64,000 bases of DNA from MFZZ01 sp964582715 (GCA_964582715.1 CAZOSM010000002.1:248001-312000), one strand, 5' to 3'. Numbered from the stretch's first letter, positions 27,005 to 35,850 are shown. Translations and numbers: made by a program. The notes: generated from the sequence alone by a model not told the origin.

Positions 27005-27982
27005 ATGATCAATCTAAATTATTTAAATTTACGCGCAGAAGTTGAAGAAAAAATTAAAAAGAATGGTGGTTGGGTTAACACACATGCTCACTTTGATCGA
27101 GCGTTCAGTTTAAACAATGATAACGTTAAATATATTTATGCTTCTCTTCAGGAAAAGTGGGATTTAAATGATGAACTGAAAAGAACTTCCAGTGTAGATG
27201 ATATATATAATCGAATGGCATATGCAACAGAATGGATGATAAAACAAGGTGTAACTGCAGTTGGGACTTTTATTGATGTTGACGAAGCTATACAAGATAA
27301 AGCTATCAAAGCAGCTCAAAAACTTCGTGAAACTTACAAAAAAGATATCACTTTTAAATTTATAAACCAGGTATTAAAAGGAGTACTGGATCCAGAAGCT
27401 CGTAACTGGTTTGATGAGGGTGCTGCATTTGTTGATATTATTGGTGGATTACCAGGAAAAGATAAAGGTCATGAAGCAGAACACTTAGATGTACTCCTCT
27501 CTACTGCGAAAAAAATGAACAAAATGGTCCATGTACATGTTGATCAGTTAAATAATCCAAAAGAGAAAGAAACAGAATTACTTGCAGATAAAGCAATAGA
27601 ACATGATATGGAAGGCAAGGTTGTTGGAGTTCATGGTATATCTCTTGCTGCTCATCCAAAAGAATATAGAGAACGTGTATATACAAAAATGAAAGAAGCT
27701 GGTGTTATGATGGTTGCCTGTCCTGTGGGTTGGATCGACCATAAGCGTACAGAAGAACTGTTGCCATGGCACAATGCCCTTACCCCAGTGGAAGAATTAA
27801 TTGCACATAATATTACAGTTGCACTGGGCACAGATAATATTATTGATATTTATAAACCGTTTGCAGAAGGTGATATGTGGACTGAACTTAAATTTCTTAT
27901 TGAAGGGCTTCATATGTATAAAGTGGATGACTTGGTAAAAATCTCAACAGCAAACGGTAGAAAAGTACTGGGGATAGCATAA
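27005..27982 (+). CDS. Amidohydrolase-superfamily enzyme, cytosine deaminase-like
   Basis: 325 residues. WVNTHAHFDRAFSL near residue 22 is the first metal motif (HxH), MVHVHVDQLN near 178 and KVVGVHGISLAAHP near 207 give the other His ligands, and VALGTDNIIDIYKP near 276 the final Asp. The arrangement matches the CodA/cytosine deaminase-like branch, which deaminates pyrimidines or related rings. Placement directly after udk fits pyrimidine salvage, but substrates vary widely in this family. Confidence 0.8.
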   Translation: MINLNYLNLRAEVEEKIKKNGGWVNTHAHFDRAFSLNNDNVKYIYASLQEKWDLNDELKRTSSVDDIYNRMAYATEWMIKQGVTAVGTFIDVDEAIQDKAIKAAQKLRETYKKDITFKFINQVLKGVLDPEARNWFDEGAAFVDIIGGLPGKDKGHEAEHLDVLLSTAKKMNKMVHVHVDQLNNPKEKETELLADKAIEHDMEGKVVGVHGISLAAHPKEYRERVYTKMKEAGVMMVACPVGWIDHKRTEELLPWHNALTPVEELIAHNITVALGTDNIIDIYKPFAEGDMWTELKFLIEGLHMYKVDDLVKISTANGRKVLGIA

Positions 27983-28010
27983 GCCTTATATAAGTATAAT
28001 TCAGACTATT

Positions 28011-28301
28011 ATGGCAAGACATGAACGACTACTTTATTCGACTGAAAAAAACTTACTAGAACAATATCCCCAATTTCTTCGTATTCTTTGGATTCCAGAA
28101 GGAGTAGAATTAAATTATGGCTACCATGAAGACAGTGATTCAGTACGGACTATCCAAGAAACCTGCCTTGGCATTTTGGAAGAAAGGAAATATGGGGCTC
28201 TCAAAGTACAGGTTATTGAAAATCCATTGACTGAAAGCTATATAATTCCAGATATATTTTATTACCACCAACCAGAATACCCCTCATTCCACTTAAATTA
28301 A
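28011..28301 (+). CDS. Small protein of unknown function
   Basis: 96 residues, no membrane segment. Starts MARHERLLYSTEKNLL; mid-part YGYHEDSDSVRTIQETCLG; tyrosine-rich end. TATAAT at 27995-28000 ends ten bases before the ATG, so the gene has its own nearly leaderless promoter, which supports it being real. No relative recognised. It lies between the deaminase-like gene and another orphan of the same length. Confidence 0.6.
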   Translation: MARHERLLYSTEKNLLEQYPQFLRILWIPEGVELNYGYHEDSDSVRTIQETCLGILEERKYGALKVQVIENPLTESYIIPDIFYYHQPEYPSFHLN

Positions 28302-28366
28302 GATAATCTACGTATTCATTAATTATAAATATAATTTTTTGCAGCTATAGGTATTATAATTATGGT

Positions 28367-28657
28367 ATGTCAGCAGAAATTTCTCTACCCCATCCTATTC
28401 CAGAAGCAAGAAGGGCTACCCATGAAGGTAAATACGGATTGCAGAACATGGGATTTAGAGCACCCGATGGATCGATTGCTCATGTTACCACAATTGATGG
28501 GTATACAGGACCTGAATTTATGATCACTGATCCAAATGGAAATGTAAGCTACTGGACAAATAATGGTTCGTCTGAACTTATCTGCGGGATCTTAGAAGAA
28601 GGCCAGTTCACAGGACCTATATGGGCAGTCTCTGCCCCTCCTTCTACCCAAAGATAA
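28367..28657 (+). CDS. Small protein of unknown function
   Basis: 96 residues, beta-rich and glycine-rich (FRAPDGSIAHVTTIDGYTGP, ITDPNGNVSYWTNN). No signal peptide. TATAAT at 28355-28360 places the transcription start at about 28367, exactly on the ATG, so it is a leaderless gene. Ends two bases from the convergent argG stop. Family not recognised. Confidence 0.6.
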   Translation: MSAEISLPHPIPEARRATHEGKYGLQNMGFRAPDGSIAHVTTIDGYTGPEFMITDPNGNVSYWTNNGSSELICGILEEGQFTGPIWAVSAPPSTQR

Positions 28658-28659
28658 GC

Positions 28660-30288
28660 TTATCTCACCTTTGCAGCTCTTAGCTTTTCAATAAGTTCTT
28701 TTGCAACCCCAACACTTGTTACGATCTTAGTATTGGTTTTAACAGCCATCTGTCGGATTACTGAACCGTCTGTGTCCTCTTTTTCGGTTGTATCCTTCTC
28801 ATGATTTGTAGGGATATTGATGATAAGGTCAAAACGATTTGCTTCTAACAGATCTTTCAGATTAGGTTGTTTGTGTGGCTGTGAAATTTTGTGAACAAGA
28901 ATGGCATCAATATCGTTTTGTGTTAAAAATTTATGGGTCTTATATGTAGCATACATCTTGTATCCCATCTCATGTAATTGCTTTATCGCAGGAAGCAATT
29001 TCATCTTATTATTTCTTCTACCGATAGAAAGAAGAACTGTTTTTTCTCCTCTTTGTGCAAGTCGCATCTGGAGTGTAAAGAGTTCGATAAATCCTGGAGA
29101 TGCGTTCTGGTTGAAGGCACTTGATGCCATAAATGTTGCCAGTTTTTCTTCAAAAATAGTGTTTGGAGTCTCAACTGCAACAGATTCTGCCATTCCTTTA
29201 TAGAGCTTAATAGTAACCTTTCCTGTCACTTTTTCATTTACTTTATCTATAAATGCATTCAAAGCTTCAAAAAGTGGTTCATACCAGAAACCTGCATAAC
29301 AGGTATATGCCCATTTGGTATCAATCTCTGACTTCATCTCATTTTCCATTCGGGTACAGACATATTTTTCAAGATTTCTATGTGCTTGGATGATAATTTC
29401 TGCAGCTGGTGCTTCATAAATACCTCTTACTTTAAGACCAACTACACGATCTTCAATATGATGAGTGATACCTACTCCATGCTTGGCTCCAACCTCATTT
29501 AGATGAAGGATAAGGTCAGCAAGTTTCATTTGCTTACCGTTTACAGCAACAGGAAGTCCTTTAATAAACTCAATCTCAACGAATTCTGGCTCATTAGGAG
29601 CATCTTCTGGGAGTGTTGAAACAAGAAGAATGTCTTTGAGTGGTGGGATAAGGCCTGGATTTTCTATCTCTCCTCCCTCACCAGTTACTCCCCACATATT
29701 ATCATCATATGAGTATGGCTTGGAAGCAGTCTGCCGAACAGGGATATTATGTTTTTTTGCATATTCCAGCTCCTCATCTCGGCCCATCCCCCATTCTCGA
29801 ACAGGGGCAATAATTTTTACATCTGGATTAAGTGCGAGTGCAACACCTTCTATACGAACCTGGTCATTACCTTTACCTGTACATCCATGAGCAATAGTAT
29901 CTGCACCTTCCTGCGCTGCAATTTTAACTGCCCACTTAGCAAGAAGAGGTCTTCCAATTGGAGTAGAAAGATGATACGCTCCCTGGTAAGAAGCATTTGC
30001 CTTAATACCCTTTGAGATATATTCATTTGCAAACTCTTCTTTAGCATCAATTACTACTGCTTTTACAGCTCCTAAGTTAAGAGCTTTTTGTCGGATCTCT
30101 TCCAAGTCATCTGTCTGTTGGCCGATATCTATCGTAAGTGCAATGACTTCTGCATTGTACTCCTCTTGTATCCATGTGAGCATAACGGATGTATCTAAAC
30201 CACCCGAATACAAAAGGACTACCTTTTTAACTTCTCCTTTTCTACCTTCGTAGGAAGCTACTTTGACATACTCTTGTTTTTTTTGCAT
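28660..30288 (-). CDS. argG: Argininosuccinate synthase with C-terminal MGS-like domain
   Basis: 542 residues from ATG 30288, about 100 longer than usual ArgG. KKVVLLYSGGLDTSVML is the PP-loop ATP motif; IAHGCTGKGNDQVR and the SKPYSYDDNMWGVTGEGGE region are argininosuccinate synthase signatures. From about residue 430 a separate domain follows (TVLLSIGRRNNKMKLLPAIK, GYKMYATYKTHKFLTQNDI, RFDLIINIPTN, DGSVIRQMAVKTNTKIVTSV) with the order of the methylglyoxal-synthase-like domain that ends carbamoyl-phosphate synthetase. There it binds allosteric effectors. A GTG at 30348 could give a longer N-terminus, but the added residues do not resemble ArgG. Confidence 0.88.
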   Translation of the reverse strand: MQKKQEYVKVASYEGRKGEVKKVVLLYSGGLDTSVMLTWIQEEYNAEVIALTIDIGQQTDDLEEIRQKALNLGAVKAVVIDAKEEFANEYISKGIKANASYQGAYHLSTPIGRPLLAKWAVKIAAQEGADTIAHGCTGKGNDQVRIEGVALALNPDVKIIAPVREWGMGRDEELEYAKKHNIPVRQTASKPYSYDDNMWGVTGEGGEIENPGLIPPLKDILLVSTLPEDAPNEPEFVEIEFIKGLPVAVNGKQMKLADLILHLNEVGAKHGVGITHHIEDRVVGLKVRGIYEAPAAEIIIQAHRNLEKYVCTRMENEMKSEIDTKWAYTCYAGFWYEPLFEALNAFIDKVNEKVTGKVTIKLYKGMAESVAVETPNTIFEEKLATFMASSAFNQNASPGFIELFTLQMRLAQRGEKTVLLSIGRRNNKMKLLPAIKQLHEMGYKMYATYKTHKFLTQNDIDAILVHKISQPHKQPNLKDLLEANRFDLIINIPTNHEKDTTEKEDTDGSVIRQMAVKTNTKIVTSVGVAKELIEKLRAAKVR

Positions 30289-30360
30289 GTTATTAAAAAT
30301 GAATGAATAATGAAGGGAAAATGGATCCTTTTTTAAAAATAAACACACTTTCCAAAGAAA

Positions 30361-30389
30361 AATATAGCTTTTTTAGAAAGGATTGTCAA
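30361..30389 (-). promoter_or_regulatory. argG promoter
   Basis: On the minus strand TTGACA (30389-30384), 17 bases, TATATT (30366-30361). The expected start near 30354 leaves about 65 bases of leader before ATG 30288, longer than for most genes here, with an in-frame GTG only six bases in. Confidence 0.75.
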
Positions 30390-30440
30390 CTCCAGAATAG
30401 ATACTGAATGAGCTTGGAGAAATGATATAATGTATCTCTA

Positions 30441-30524
30441 GCCGGGATGGCGGAATTGGCAGACGCGCAGGTCTCAAAAACCTGTGATGGCAACATCATG
30501 TGGGTTCGATCCCCTCTCCCGGCA
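30441..30524 (+). tRNA. tRNA-Leu (anticodon CAA)
   Basis: GCCGGGA (30441-30447) pairs with TCCCGGC (30517-30523), discriminator A. The anticodon arm CAGGT-CTCAAAA-ACCTG carries CAA; a long variable arm (TGATGGCAACATCA) marks a class II tRNA; the T-arm GGGTTCGATCCCC is standard. CCA is not encoded. A TATAAT box lies at 30426-30431. Confidence 0.95.
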
Positions 30525-30559
30525 CTTTTCTCCTTTCTTCTCCTCATGTACAATAAAGT

Positions 30560-31096
30560 ATGATTGAATTCTTCTTTCAGTTAGATACTATCATTACTTC
30601 CCTTCTCTACTCAATTGTCCCGCATACAACTCTCACTGATTATATTTTCCTGTTTCTTTCATTTAATGGACTCACTGTAGTTATTTGGAGCATTATATTT
30701 GTACTTCTACTTTTATTTGATATCAAACATCATAAACAGTTTATTATTTATTTTTTACTGAGCTTCCTTACCACGTCTTTTCTTGTAAATGTAGTCATTA
30801 AAAATATGGTTCAAAGAGAACGGCCATATATTGCACAACAAGTAGATACTCTCTATTGTCCACAAAACTATAGTTTTCCGTCTGGTCATGCATCTGGGGC
30901 ATTTGCGGGAGCAGTTGTATTTGCTTATTTTGATAAAAAGAGAAAATGGTTTTACTACTCAATAGCCGGTCTTATCGCGTATTCACGTATTTATCTGTAT
31001 TGTCATTATTTTTTTGATATATTCTTTGGAGCTTTCCTAGGGTATATTATTGCAAAAATCTTTCTTCGTTATAAAGCCGATAATAAAGAAGTATAG
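30560..31096 (+). CDS. PAP2-family membrane phosphatase
   Basis: 178 residues with about five or six membrane segments. The three family motifs are present: KNMVQRERP (about 77-85), SFPSGHASG (about 98-106) and SRIYLYCHYFFDIFFG (about 147-162) with the catalytic His and its Asp partner. The family includes undecaprenyl-pyrophosphate phosphatases of the BacA-unrelated type, which recycle the lipid carrier used by the wall and glycan enzymes encoded elsewhere in the window; phosphatidate phosphatase is the alternative. Confidence 0.88.
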   Translation: MIEFFFQLDTIITSLLYSIVPHTTLTDYIFLFLSFNGLTVVIWSIIFVLLLLFDIKHHKQFIIYFLLSFLTTSFLVNVVIKNMVQRERPYIAQQVDTLYCPQNYSFPSGHASGAFAGAVVFAYFDKKRKWFYYSIAGLIAYSRIYLYCHYFFDIFFGAFLGYIIAKIFLRYKADNKEV

Positions 31097-31101
31097 GATG
31101 T

Positions 31102-31764
31102 TCATCTTTTGTTAACAGATATATCAAAAGCCCGAAGTTTTTGAATGTATGGTTTTACTTTTTCATCGGTAATATCTTCTGGCGTAATGTCAGTGTAAGA
31201 AAAAATTGTTTCTTCCATATGCATTAATGATTTCGCCATGATATTAAAAAAGTCTTCATCGTCAACTATATGCTTTTTATTAAGCTTGAATCGTTTTCTT
31301 CCATCTCTTAACCGGTCTTCCAGAGAAACAACCTTTTGTGGTTCTACTCTCATATCGGAATAGGTGCAAATCATTCTTTCAAGATCGTTACTCTTTGCAT
31401 TTTTATCTGCTTCAGAAAAGGTAAACGCATCAATTAACTCAATAATACGCTCCTCTACTCCTATTTCTTTAACTATTTGAATAGTCGCTTCATGTTCGTC
31501 TGTTCCATACTTTTTTGCGAACGAATCTTTGATCTTTTGCCAGTATTCTTTTCCTTCTGGCTGTAAAAAATCAGGAAACAGATCTAAGTTAAACTTTAAA
31601 ATATTTCCCATATCATGCAGAAGACATGCTGTAATGATGTCTTTCTTTTGCACTTTTTGCTGCATATGCTCACTAATTATCACTGATACACCAGTAACAC
31701 GTAGCATATGAAGCTGAAGTGAAGGCATTATCTGATATTTTGTATAGATATCATCAATTCTCAT
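31102..31764 (-). CDS. HD-domain metal-dependent phosphohydrolase
   Basis: 220 residues. ITACLLHDMGNILKFNLD near residue 47 is the HD motif; an upstream His in LQLHMLRVTGVSV and an Asp later in ELIDAFTFSEADK fit the metal-binding set. Resembles small HD hydrolases acting on nucleotides or nucleotide second messengers; the substrate is unknown. The only gene I found in the window that stops at TGA. Convergent with the PAP2 gene (5-base gap) and divergent from the deoxyribosyltransferase-like gene. Confidence 0.78.
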   Translation of the reverse strand: MRIDDIYTKYQIMPSLQLHMLRVTGVSVIISEHMQQKVQKKDIITACLLHDMGNILKFNLDLFPDFLQPEGKEYWQKIKDSFAKKYGTDEHEATIQIVKEIGVEERIIELIDAFTFSEADKNAKSNDLERMICTYSDMRVEPQKVVSLEDRLRDGRKRFKLNKKHIVDDEDFFNIMAKSLMHMEETIFSYTDITPEDITDEKVKPYIQKLRAFDISVNKR

Positions 31765-31838
31765 AAGTTAATTATACCTTTTACCCCTAACTCTTAATAA
31801 AGCTATTGCATGTTATGTTTATATGCTACAATAAAATT

Positions 31839-32363
31839 ATGTACATCGTATATTTATCTATAAAAACCTCAGAGTCAGATACGTTAATAATTGATTGTGT
31901 AAAGTCAGCAAAACATAACATATATGTTGCTACACTATCTTCTAACCCCGAAAAAAAATCTTCTAAAGATGCAGCTATTTTAACGAAGGAGATAAAAAAA
32001 GCGGATGCATTGGTAGTAGAAGCTACTGAATCAAATTTTGAACTTGGTCGGTTTATTACATTAGCATTACAACAGCATAAACCGGTTCTCATGCTCCAGA
32101 ATGAAACCAAACAGGTGCCACTTTTATTAGGTTCCAGCAGACTGGTTTCACTTGAAACATATAAAGATGGAAATAAAAAAGAGATGAATAATGTTCTAGC
32201 CGGATTTTTTAAAACCGTAGCAAAACAGAGACTGCTCTATCGCTTTAATTTTATGATGAGCCGTGAAATGGATTCTTTTGTACGTGACCAGGCAAAAGAT
32301 AATGGAATGAGTAAAGCAGATTATATTCGTACTCTTATTATGAATGATATGGAGATTAAATAA
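31839..32363 (+). CDS. Nucleoside-deoxyribosyltransferase-like domain fused to ribbon-helix-helix domain (copy 1)
   Basis: 174 residues from ATG 31839, placed by TACAAT (31827-31832) ending six bases before it. Residues about 1-120 have a Rossmann-like fold with KKADALVVEATESNFELG and FITLALQQHKPVLML, the layout of nucleoside 2-deoxyribosyltransferases (PF05014-like). The Glu that this family keeps in its GxE-like helix start is Phe here (GRFITLAL), so catalysis is doubtful. The last 40 residues (FNFMMSREMDSFVRDQAKDN, then SKADYIRTLIMND) look like a ribbon-helix-helix DNA-binding domain. Same architecture as the 52842 gene. Overlaps the dnaB 3' end by 8 bases. Confidence 0.68.
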   Translation: MYIVYLSIKTSESDTLIIDCVKSAKHNIYVATLSSNPEKKSSKDAAILTKEIKKADALVVEATESNFELGRFITLALQQHKPVLMLQNETKQVPLLLGSSRLVSLETYKDGNKKEMNNVLAGFFKTVAKQRLLYRFNFMMSREMDSFVRDQAKDNGMSKADYIRTLIMNDMEIK

Positions 32364-33708
32364 GATCGTGAGATTTATCCACCGGGTAAAACTTAATACG
32401 ATCACCACGGAACATGAGGTCAATCTCTCCTGTTGCACCTGCTCTGTGTTTGGCGATATCAATCTTCATCATGCGTTGGCTATTATCGAGTAAATCATCG
32501 CTTTCATCTTCTCTATAAATAAACATTACAACATCAGCGTCTTGTTCTATCGCTCCAGATTCACGAAGATCTGCCAGTTGAGGTTTTTTGACACCTCTTT
32601 GCTCCACTGCACGGGAAAGCTGTGACAAAGAGAGTACTGGTATCTTAAGCTCACGTGCTAGGTTCTTCAACCCTTGAGAAATATAAGATACCTCCTGCAC
32701 ACGTGATTCAAATTTTTTACCTGCATTAGCAAGCTGCAAATAATCAACAATTACCAAATCTAACCCTTTTTCTGATTTTAGCTTACGGGCTTTTGTTCGC
32801 ATTTCAAGGATAGATAAGCCAGGAGTATCATCGATATAAATTGGAGCATCGGCAAGCTCTCCCATTGCTTTCATAACACTTCTTGTATCATCATCGGTAA
32901 GTTTTCCTGTCTTAAGTCGCCAGGCATCAATATCTGCTTGCCCTACAAGCAAACGATCTACAAGTTCTTCTTTACTCATTTCCAAAGAAAAGAATCCCAC
33001 TCCTTTTTTTTCATTTAGAGCTACATGGAGGGCAATATTTAAAGCAAATGACGTTTTACCAACACCAGGACGCGCAGCAAGAATAAGCAGCGCTGAAGGC
33101 AATAAACCAGATAACTTATTATCCAGCGGGCTAAAGCCGGTTGGGATACCACGTGTTGTTGCACCGGTTTTTTTAAATTCTTCTAATTCTTCAAAGCGCT
33201 GATACACCACTTCTTTGAGTTGAATAAAATCACGGTGCTGATGTTCTTGTGCCAAAGCAAACACATCAGCTTCTACTGCATCAATAAGCTCACTTATTTC
33301 TCCGGTATTTTCAAATGCCTTTTCAACAGAACGTGAGGCTACTTCAATAAGTTTTCTTTTGGTATATAGGCTTTTAACAATAATGCCATACTGTTCAATA
33401 TATGCAGATGTCGGAACAGAGTTAATAAGCTCAGAAAGATATTCTTTTCCACCAGCATTTTTTAATTCTCCATCGCTTTGTAACTGATTTTTTAATGTAA
33501 TGATATCTATAGGTGTTTGCTTCTCATACAACTTAAGCATTGCATTATAGATAAGCTTGTGCTCATGCTGATAAAAGTGTTCACTACGTAAAAATTCTGC
33601 CACAAGGCCAATCGCACTTGAATCTATAAGAATTGCCCCAAGGACTGAGGTTTCTGCTTGAAGATCGTGCGGAGGTGTTTTGTATAATTCACTTGGACTT
33701 GACGGCAT
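32356..33708 (-). CDS. dnaB: Replicative DNA helicase DnaB
   Basis: 450 residues from ATG 33708. N-terminal DnaB-N helical domain (PPHDLQAETSVLGAILIDS onward) and RecA-like motor with Walker A LAARPGVGKTSFALNIA (about 206-222), FFSLEMSKEELVDRLL, Walker B LVIVDYLQLA and the final arginine-finger region KHRAGATGEIDLMF. It unwinds DNA at the replication fork. No intein is present. No other replication-initiation gene lies beside it. Convergent overlap of 8 bases with the preceding plus-strand gene. Confidence 0.95.
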   Translation of the reverse strand: MPSSPSELYKTPPHDLQAETSVLGAILIDSSAIGLVAEFLRSEHFYQHEHKLIYNAMLKLYEKQTPIDIITLKNQLQSDGELKNAGGKEYLSELINSVPTSAYIEQYGIIVKSLYTKRKLIEVASRSVEKAFENTGEISELIDAVEADVFALAQEHQHRDFIQLKEVVYQRFEELEEFKKTGATTRGIPTGFSPLDNKLSGLLPSALLILAARPGVGKTSFALNIALHVALNEKKGVGFFSLEMSKEELVDRLLVGQADIDAWRLKTGKLTDDDTRSVMKAMGELADAPIYIDDTPGLSILEMRTKARKLKSEKGLDLVIVDYLQLANAGKKFESRVQEVSYISQGLKNLARELKIPVLSLSQLSRAVEQRGVKKPQLADLRESGAIEQDADVVMFIYREDESDDLLDNSQRMMKIDIAKHRAGATGEIDLMFRGDRIKFYPVDKSHDLI

Positions 33709-33765
33709 AGGGATATTAATACTACATGACTTTATACATAATGACAATATGAGAAGTGATACGAC

Positions 33766-34416
33766 TTAGATACTCAATACAACTACTTGCATATCTTCTG
33801 CATTCAAATCATCTTTTTTTATAGCGAGCTTTTCTCTCGGCTGTACATCTTCGGCTCCAATTTCTTTTAAGAAGGTTTCTAGAGGTTGTAAATTGCCAAA
33901 TTGCTCCTGATTCATTTCTGAATTATTGTAATGCATTGGAATAACTATCGAAGGTTCAACATCATTTATGACTTTTACTGCTTCTTCTGCGTTAATAGTA
34001 AAAAAGCCTCCTACCGGAATGAGCAGAATATCTACATTACCTATGGTTTCAACAGTACTCTGGTCTAAGTTATGTCCCAAATCTCCACAATGAACTATAG
34101 ACATATTTTCTGACTCAAACTTGAAGATGGTATTAAGTCCACGTTCTTCACCTTGTTTCTTATCGTGATAGGTTTGATATCCGTTAATGCGTACTTCATT
34201 TTTTTCAAATTCTCCAGGCCAATCAATAACCAATGCACCTTCTTTTACGCCTTCGACATAATTATGATCTGAATGATGATGAGAAACGGTGACAATATCA
34301 GCATCTTGTTTTGGATACTTAAGACCAGTCATTTGTGGATTAAAAGGATCTGTAACTATTTTTGCAGTTTTTGTTTTTATGAAGAAAGATGAGTGTCCGA
34401 TATATTTGATTTCCAT
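33766..34416 (-). CDS. Metallo-beta-lactamase-fold hydrolase (UPF0173-like)
   Basis: 216 residues. IKYIGHSSFFIKTKTAKIVT begins the fold, VSHHHSDHN (about 45-53) is the HxHxDH metal motif, VHCGDLGH carries the next metal His/Asp, and VIPMHYNNSE the last His. Similar to the family that includes UlaG-like and UPF0173 hydrolases, acting on phosphoesters or lactones; substrate unknown. It lies upstream of dnaB on the same strand with a 57-base gap. Confidence 0.82.
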   Translation of the reverse strand: MEIKYIGHSSFFIKTKTAKIVTDPFNPQMTGLKYPKQDADIVTVSHHHSDHNYVEGVKEGALVIDWPGEFEKNEVRINGYQTYHDKKQGEERGLNTIFKFESENMSIVHCGDLGHNLDQSTVETIGNVDILLIPVGGFFTINAEEAVKVINDVEPSIVIPMHYNNSEMNQEQFGNLQPLETFLKEIGAEDVQPREKLAIKKDDLNAEDMQVVVLSI

Positions 34417-34478
34417 AGTATGTAGAGAATAGCAAAATATGAGCTAAAAAACAAGATATGATATAATTTCGTTCATTT

Positions 34479-35288
34479 ATGGGAATTAATTCAAAAGAGC
34501 TAATTGGAAAGCCATATAATCCGTTGGAAGATATATATCAAGAAATGACTCATCATGTAAAGAGGGATTACATAGGATTCAACTTTATCAGTACTGCCTT
34601 AGATGAGATGCCTCAAAACTCTGCTTGGTATGACAATACATTTTTGGAAGAACATCTGGTAGCTTTAGCCCTCGATCCAGATTTATTAGAAATTGAGGAT
34701 TATACAGGTGATACAAGTGATAAGGGGCTATATGAAAATGAATATATCTTTATGGACGAGATGATACAACCATCAACAGATGAACCTCCATCGGGATATA
34801 TGTATGGAACTGTTCTCAAACATGACGAAGGAGATTCTTACAGCGTAGAGATTAGCTCAACGCCTTTCGTCGACCCAGAAGAGAATCATTATTTTGATCC
34901 GGTAAACATCTATATAGACTATGGAACAGGTAATATTTCTTTTGAAATGGAACCATATCTGTATCAACCCAGCTTACATGATCCTTATGAAGACTCCACA
35001 ATTACTATGTCTTTTTTTAGAATAGAAGGTGACAAAAAGCCAAAATGGCATACATATAAACATTATGAAGACCCCTTAGGCAATTATCACACTGAAGAAA
35101 TTGATAATTTTTTAACTGAAAAAGAGATGACCTCATTATTTCTGGAATCCGCATATAAAGGATCCTTACCCGGTTTCTCAAAATCTAAAAATGATTTGTA
35201 TTACTTCTCACCCGAAGAATTTGATGCACGTTCTCCTGCTGTGTATGGTAAAGATTATGCAACATCGATTGAGATGAACTCAAATTAA
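34479..35288 (+). CDS. Acidic soluble protein of unknown function
   Basis: 269 residues, rich in Asp, Glu, Tyr and Pro, with no membrane segment or signal peptide. Segments such as LALDPDLLEIEDYTGDTSDK and VNIYIDYGTGNISFEMEPYL suggest mixed helix and strand. TATAAT (34462-34467) ends 11 bases before the ATG, so it has a nearly leaderless transcript of its own. Not recognised. Confidence 0.65.
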   Translation: MGINSKELIGKPYNPLEDIYQEMTHHVKRDYIGFNFISTALDEMPQNSAWYDNTFLEEHLVALALDPDLLEIEDYTGDTSDKGLYENEYIFMDEMIQPSTDEPPSGYMYGTVLKHDEGDSYSVEISSTPFVDPEENHYFDPVNIYIDYGTGNISFEMEPYLYQPSLHDPYEDSTITMSFFRIEGDKKPKWHTYKHYEDPLGNYHTEEIDNFLTEKEMTSLFLESAYKGSLPGFSKSKNDLYYFSPEEFDARSPAVYGKDYATSIEMNSN

Positions 35289-35293
35289 AGAAA

Positions 35294-35761
35294 CTACTCT
35301 TCCTGTACTTTCTCTATAAGCCTTTCTTTCTGATCCTCTGGCATCTGCTCAATAACTCGCTCCATTACAGCTCCAACGGTATGCTCATACAGATAATCAA
35401 AGAATGCTTCCTTACCAGTTTGTACAGCAGTATCTGCAGCTTTAGTGGCCTCCCCCATTACTTCATCACGCTTTATCTCAATAACTTCTATTGTTTCTTT
35501 ATATGATTCATTAGTTCGGATCTCATGATCAATCTGCTCTTGAATTTTTTCCTTTGTAAATGACTCTTTTAATTTCTGAAGAGAACTTAGAGTAACACTT
35601 TTCGTTTCTCCTGTTGAAGCTTGTTGTCTTTCTGCCGCATGGCTTAAAAAGAACATGCCAAATAGTATTGATCCAACAAGAAGAAATCCTTTGACATAAA
35701 CTAGGAATGGTACTGACTGCGGTTCTTCTTGTATTTCTGGTTCTTTAGCCTGTTCTGCCAT
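35294..35761 (-). CDS. Membrane-anchored helical protein of unknown function
   Basis: 155 residues. A short acidic N-terminus (AEQAKEPEIQEEPQS), one membrane segment at about 18-42 (VKGFLLVGSILFGMFFLSH), and a long charged helical outside part (SFTKEKIQEQIDHEIRTNES), probably coiled coil, ending in EDQKERLIEKVQEE. Could be a small scaffold or anchored peptide; no family recognised. Convergent with the 34479 gene, five bases apart. Confidence 0.65.
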   Translation of the reverse strand: MAEQAKEPEIQEEPQSVPFLVYVKGFLLVGSILFGMFFLSHAAERQQASTGETKSVTLSSLQKLKESFTKEKIQEQIDHEIRTNESYKETIEVIEIKRDEVMGEATKAADTAVQTGKEAFFDYLYEHTVGAVMERVIEQMPEDQKERLIEKVQEE

Positions 35762-35850
35762 AGTAATCTCAGTATATCGTATTTTGTGGTAAGTATTAAG
35801 TAGGAAAAAACAGGGCTATATGCTAAAATTGAAAAATTGGTTTTAAAAAC

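Noticed and set aside
30288..30348. GTG at 30348 as start of argG
   Set aside because: The 20 extra residues are unlike ArgG N-termini; however the short distance from the predicted transcription start keeps it as an alternative.
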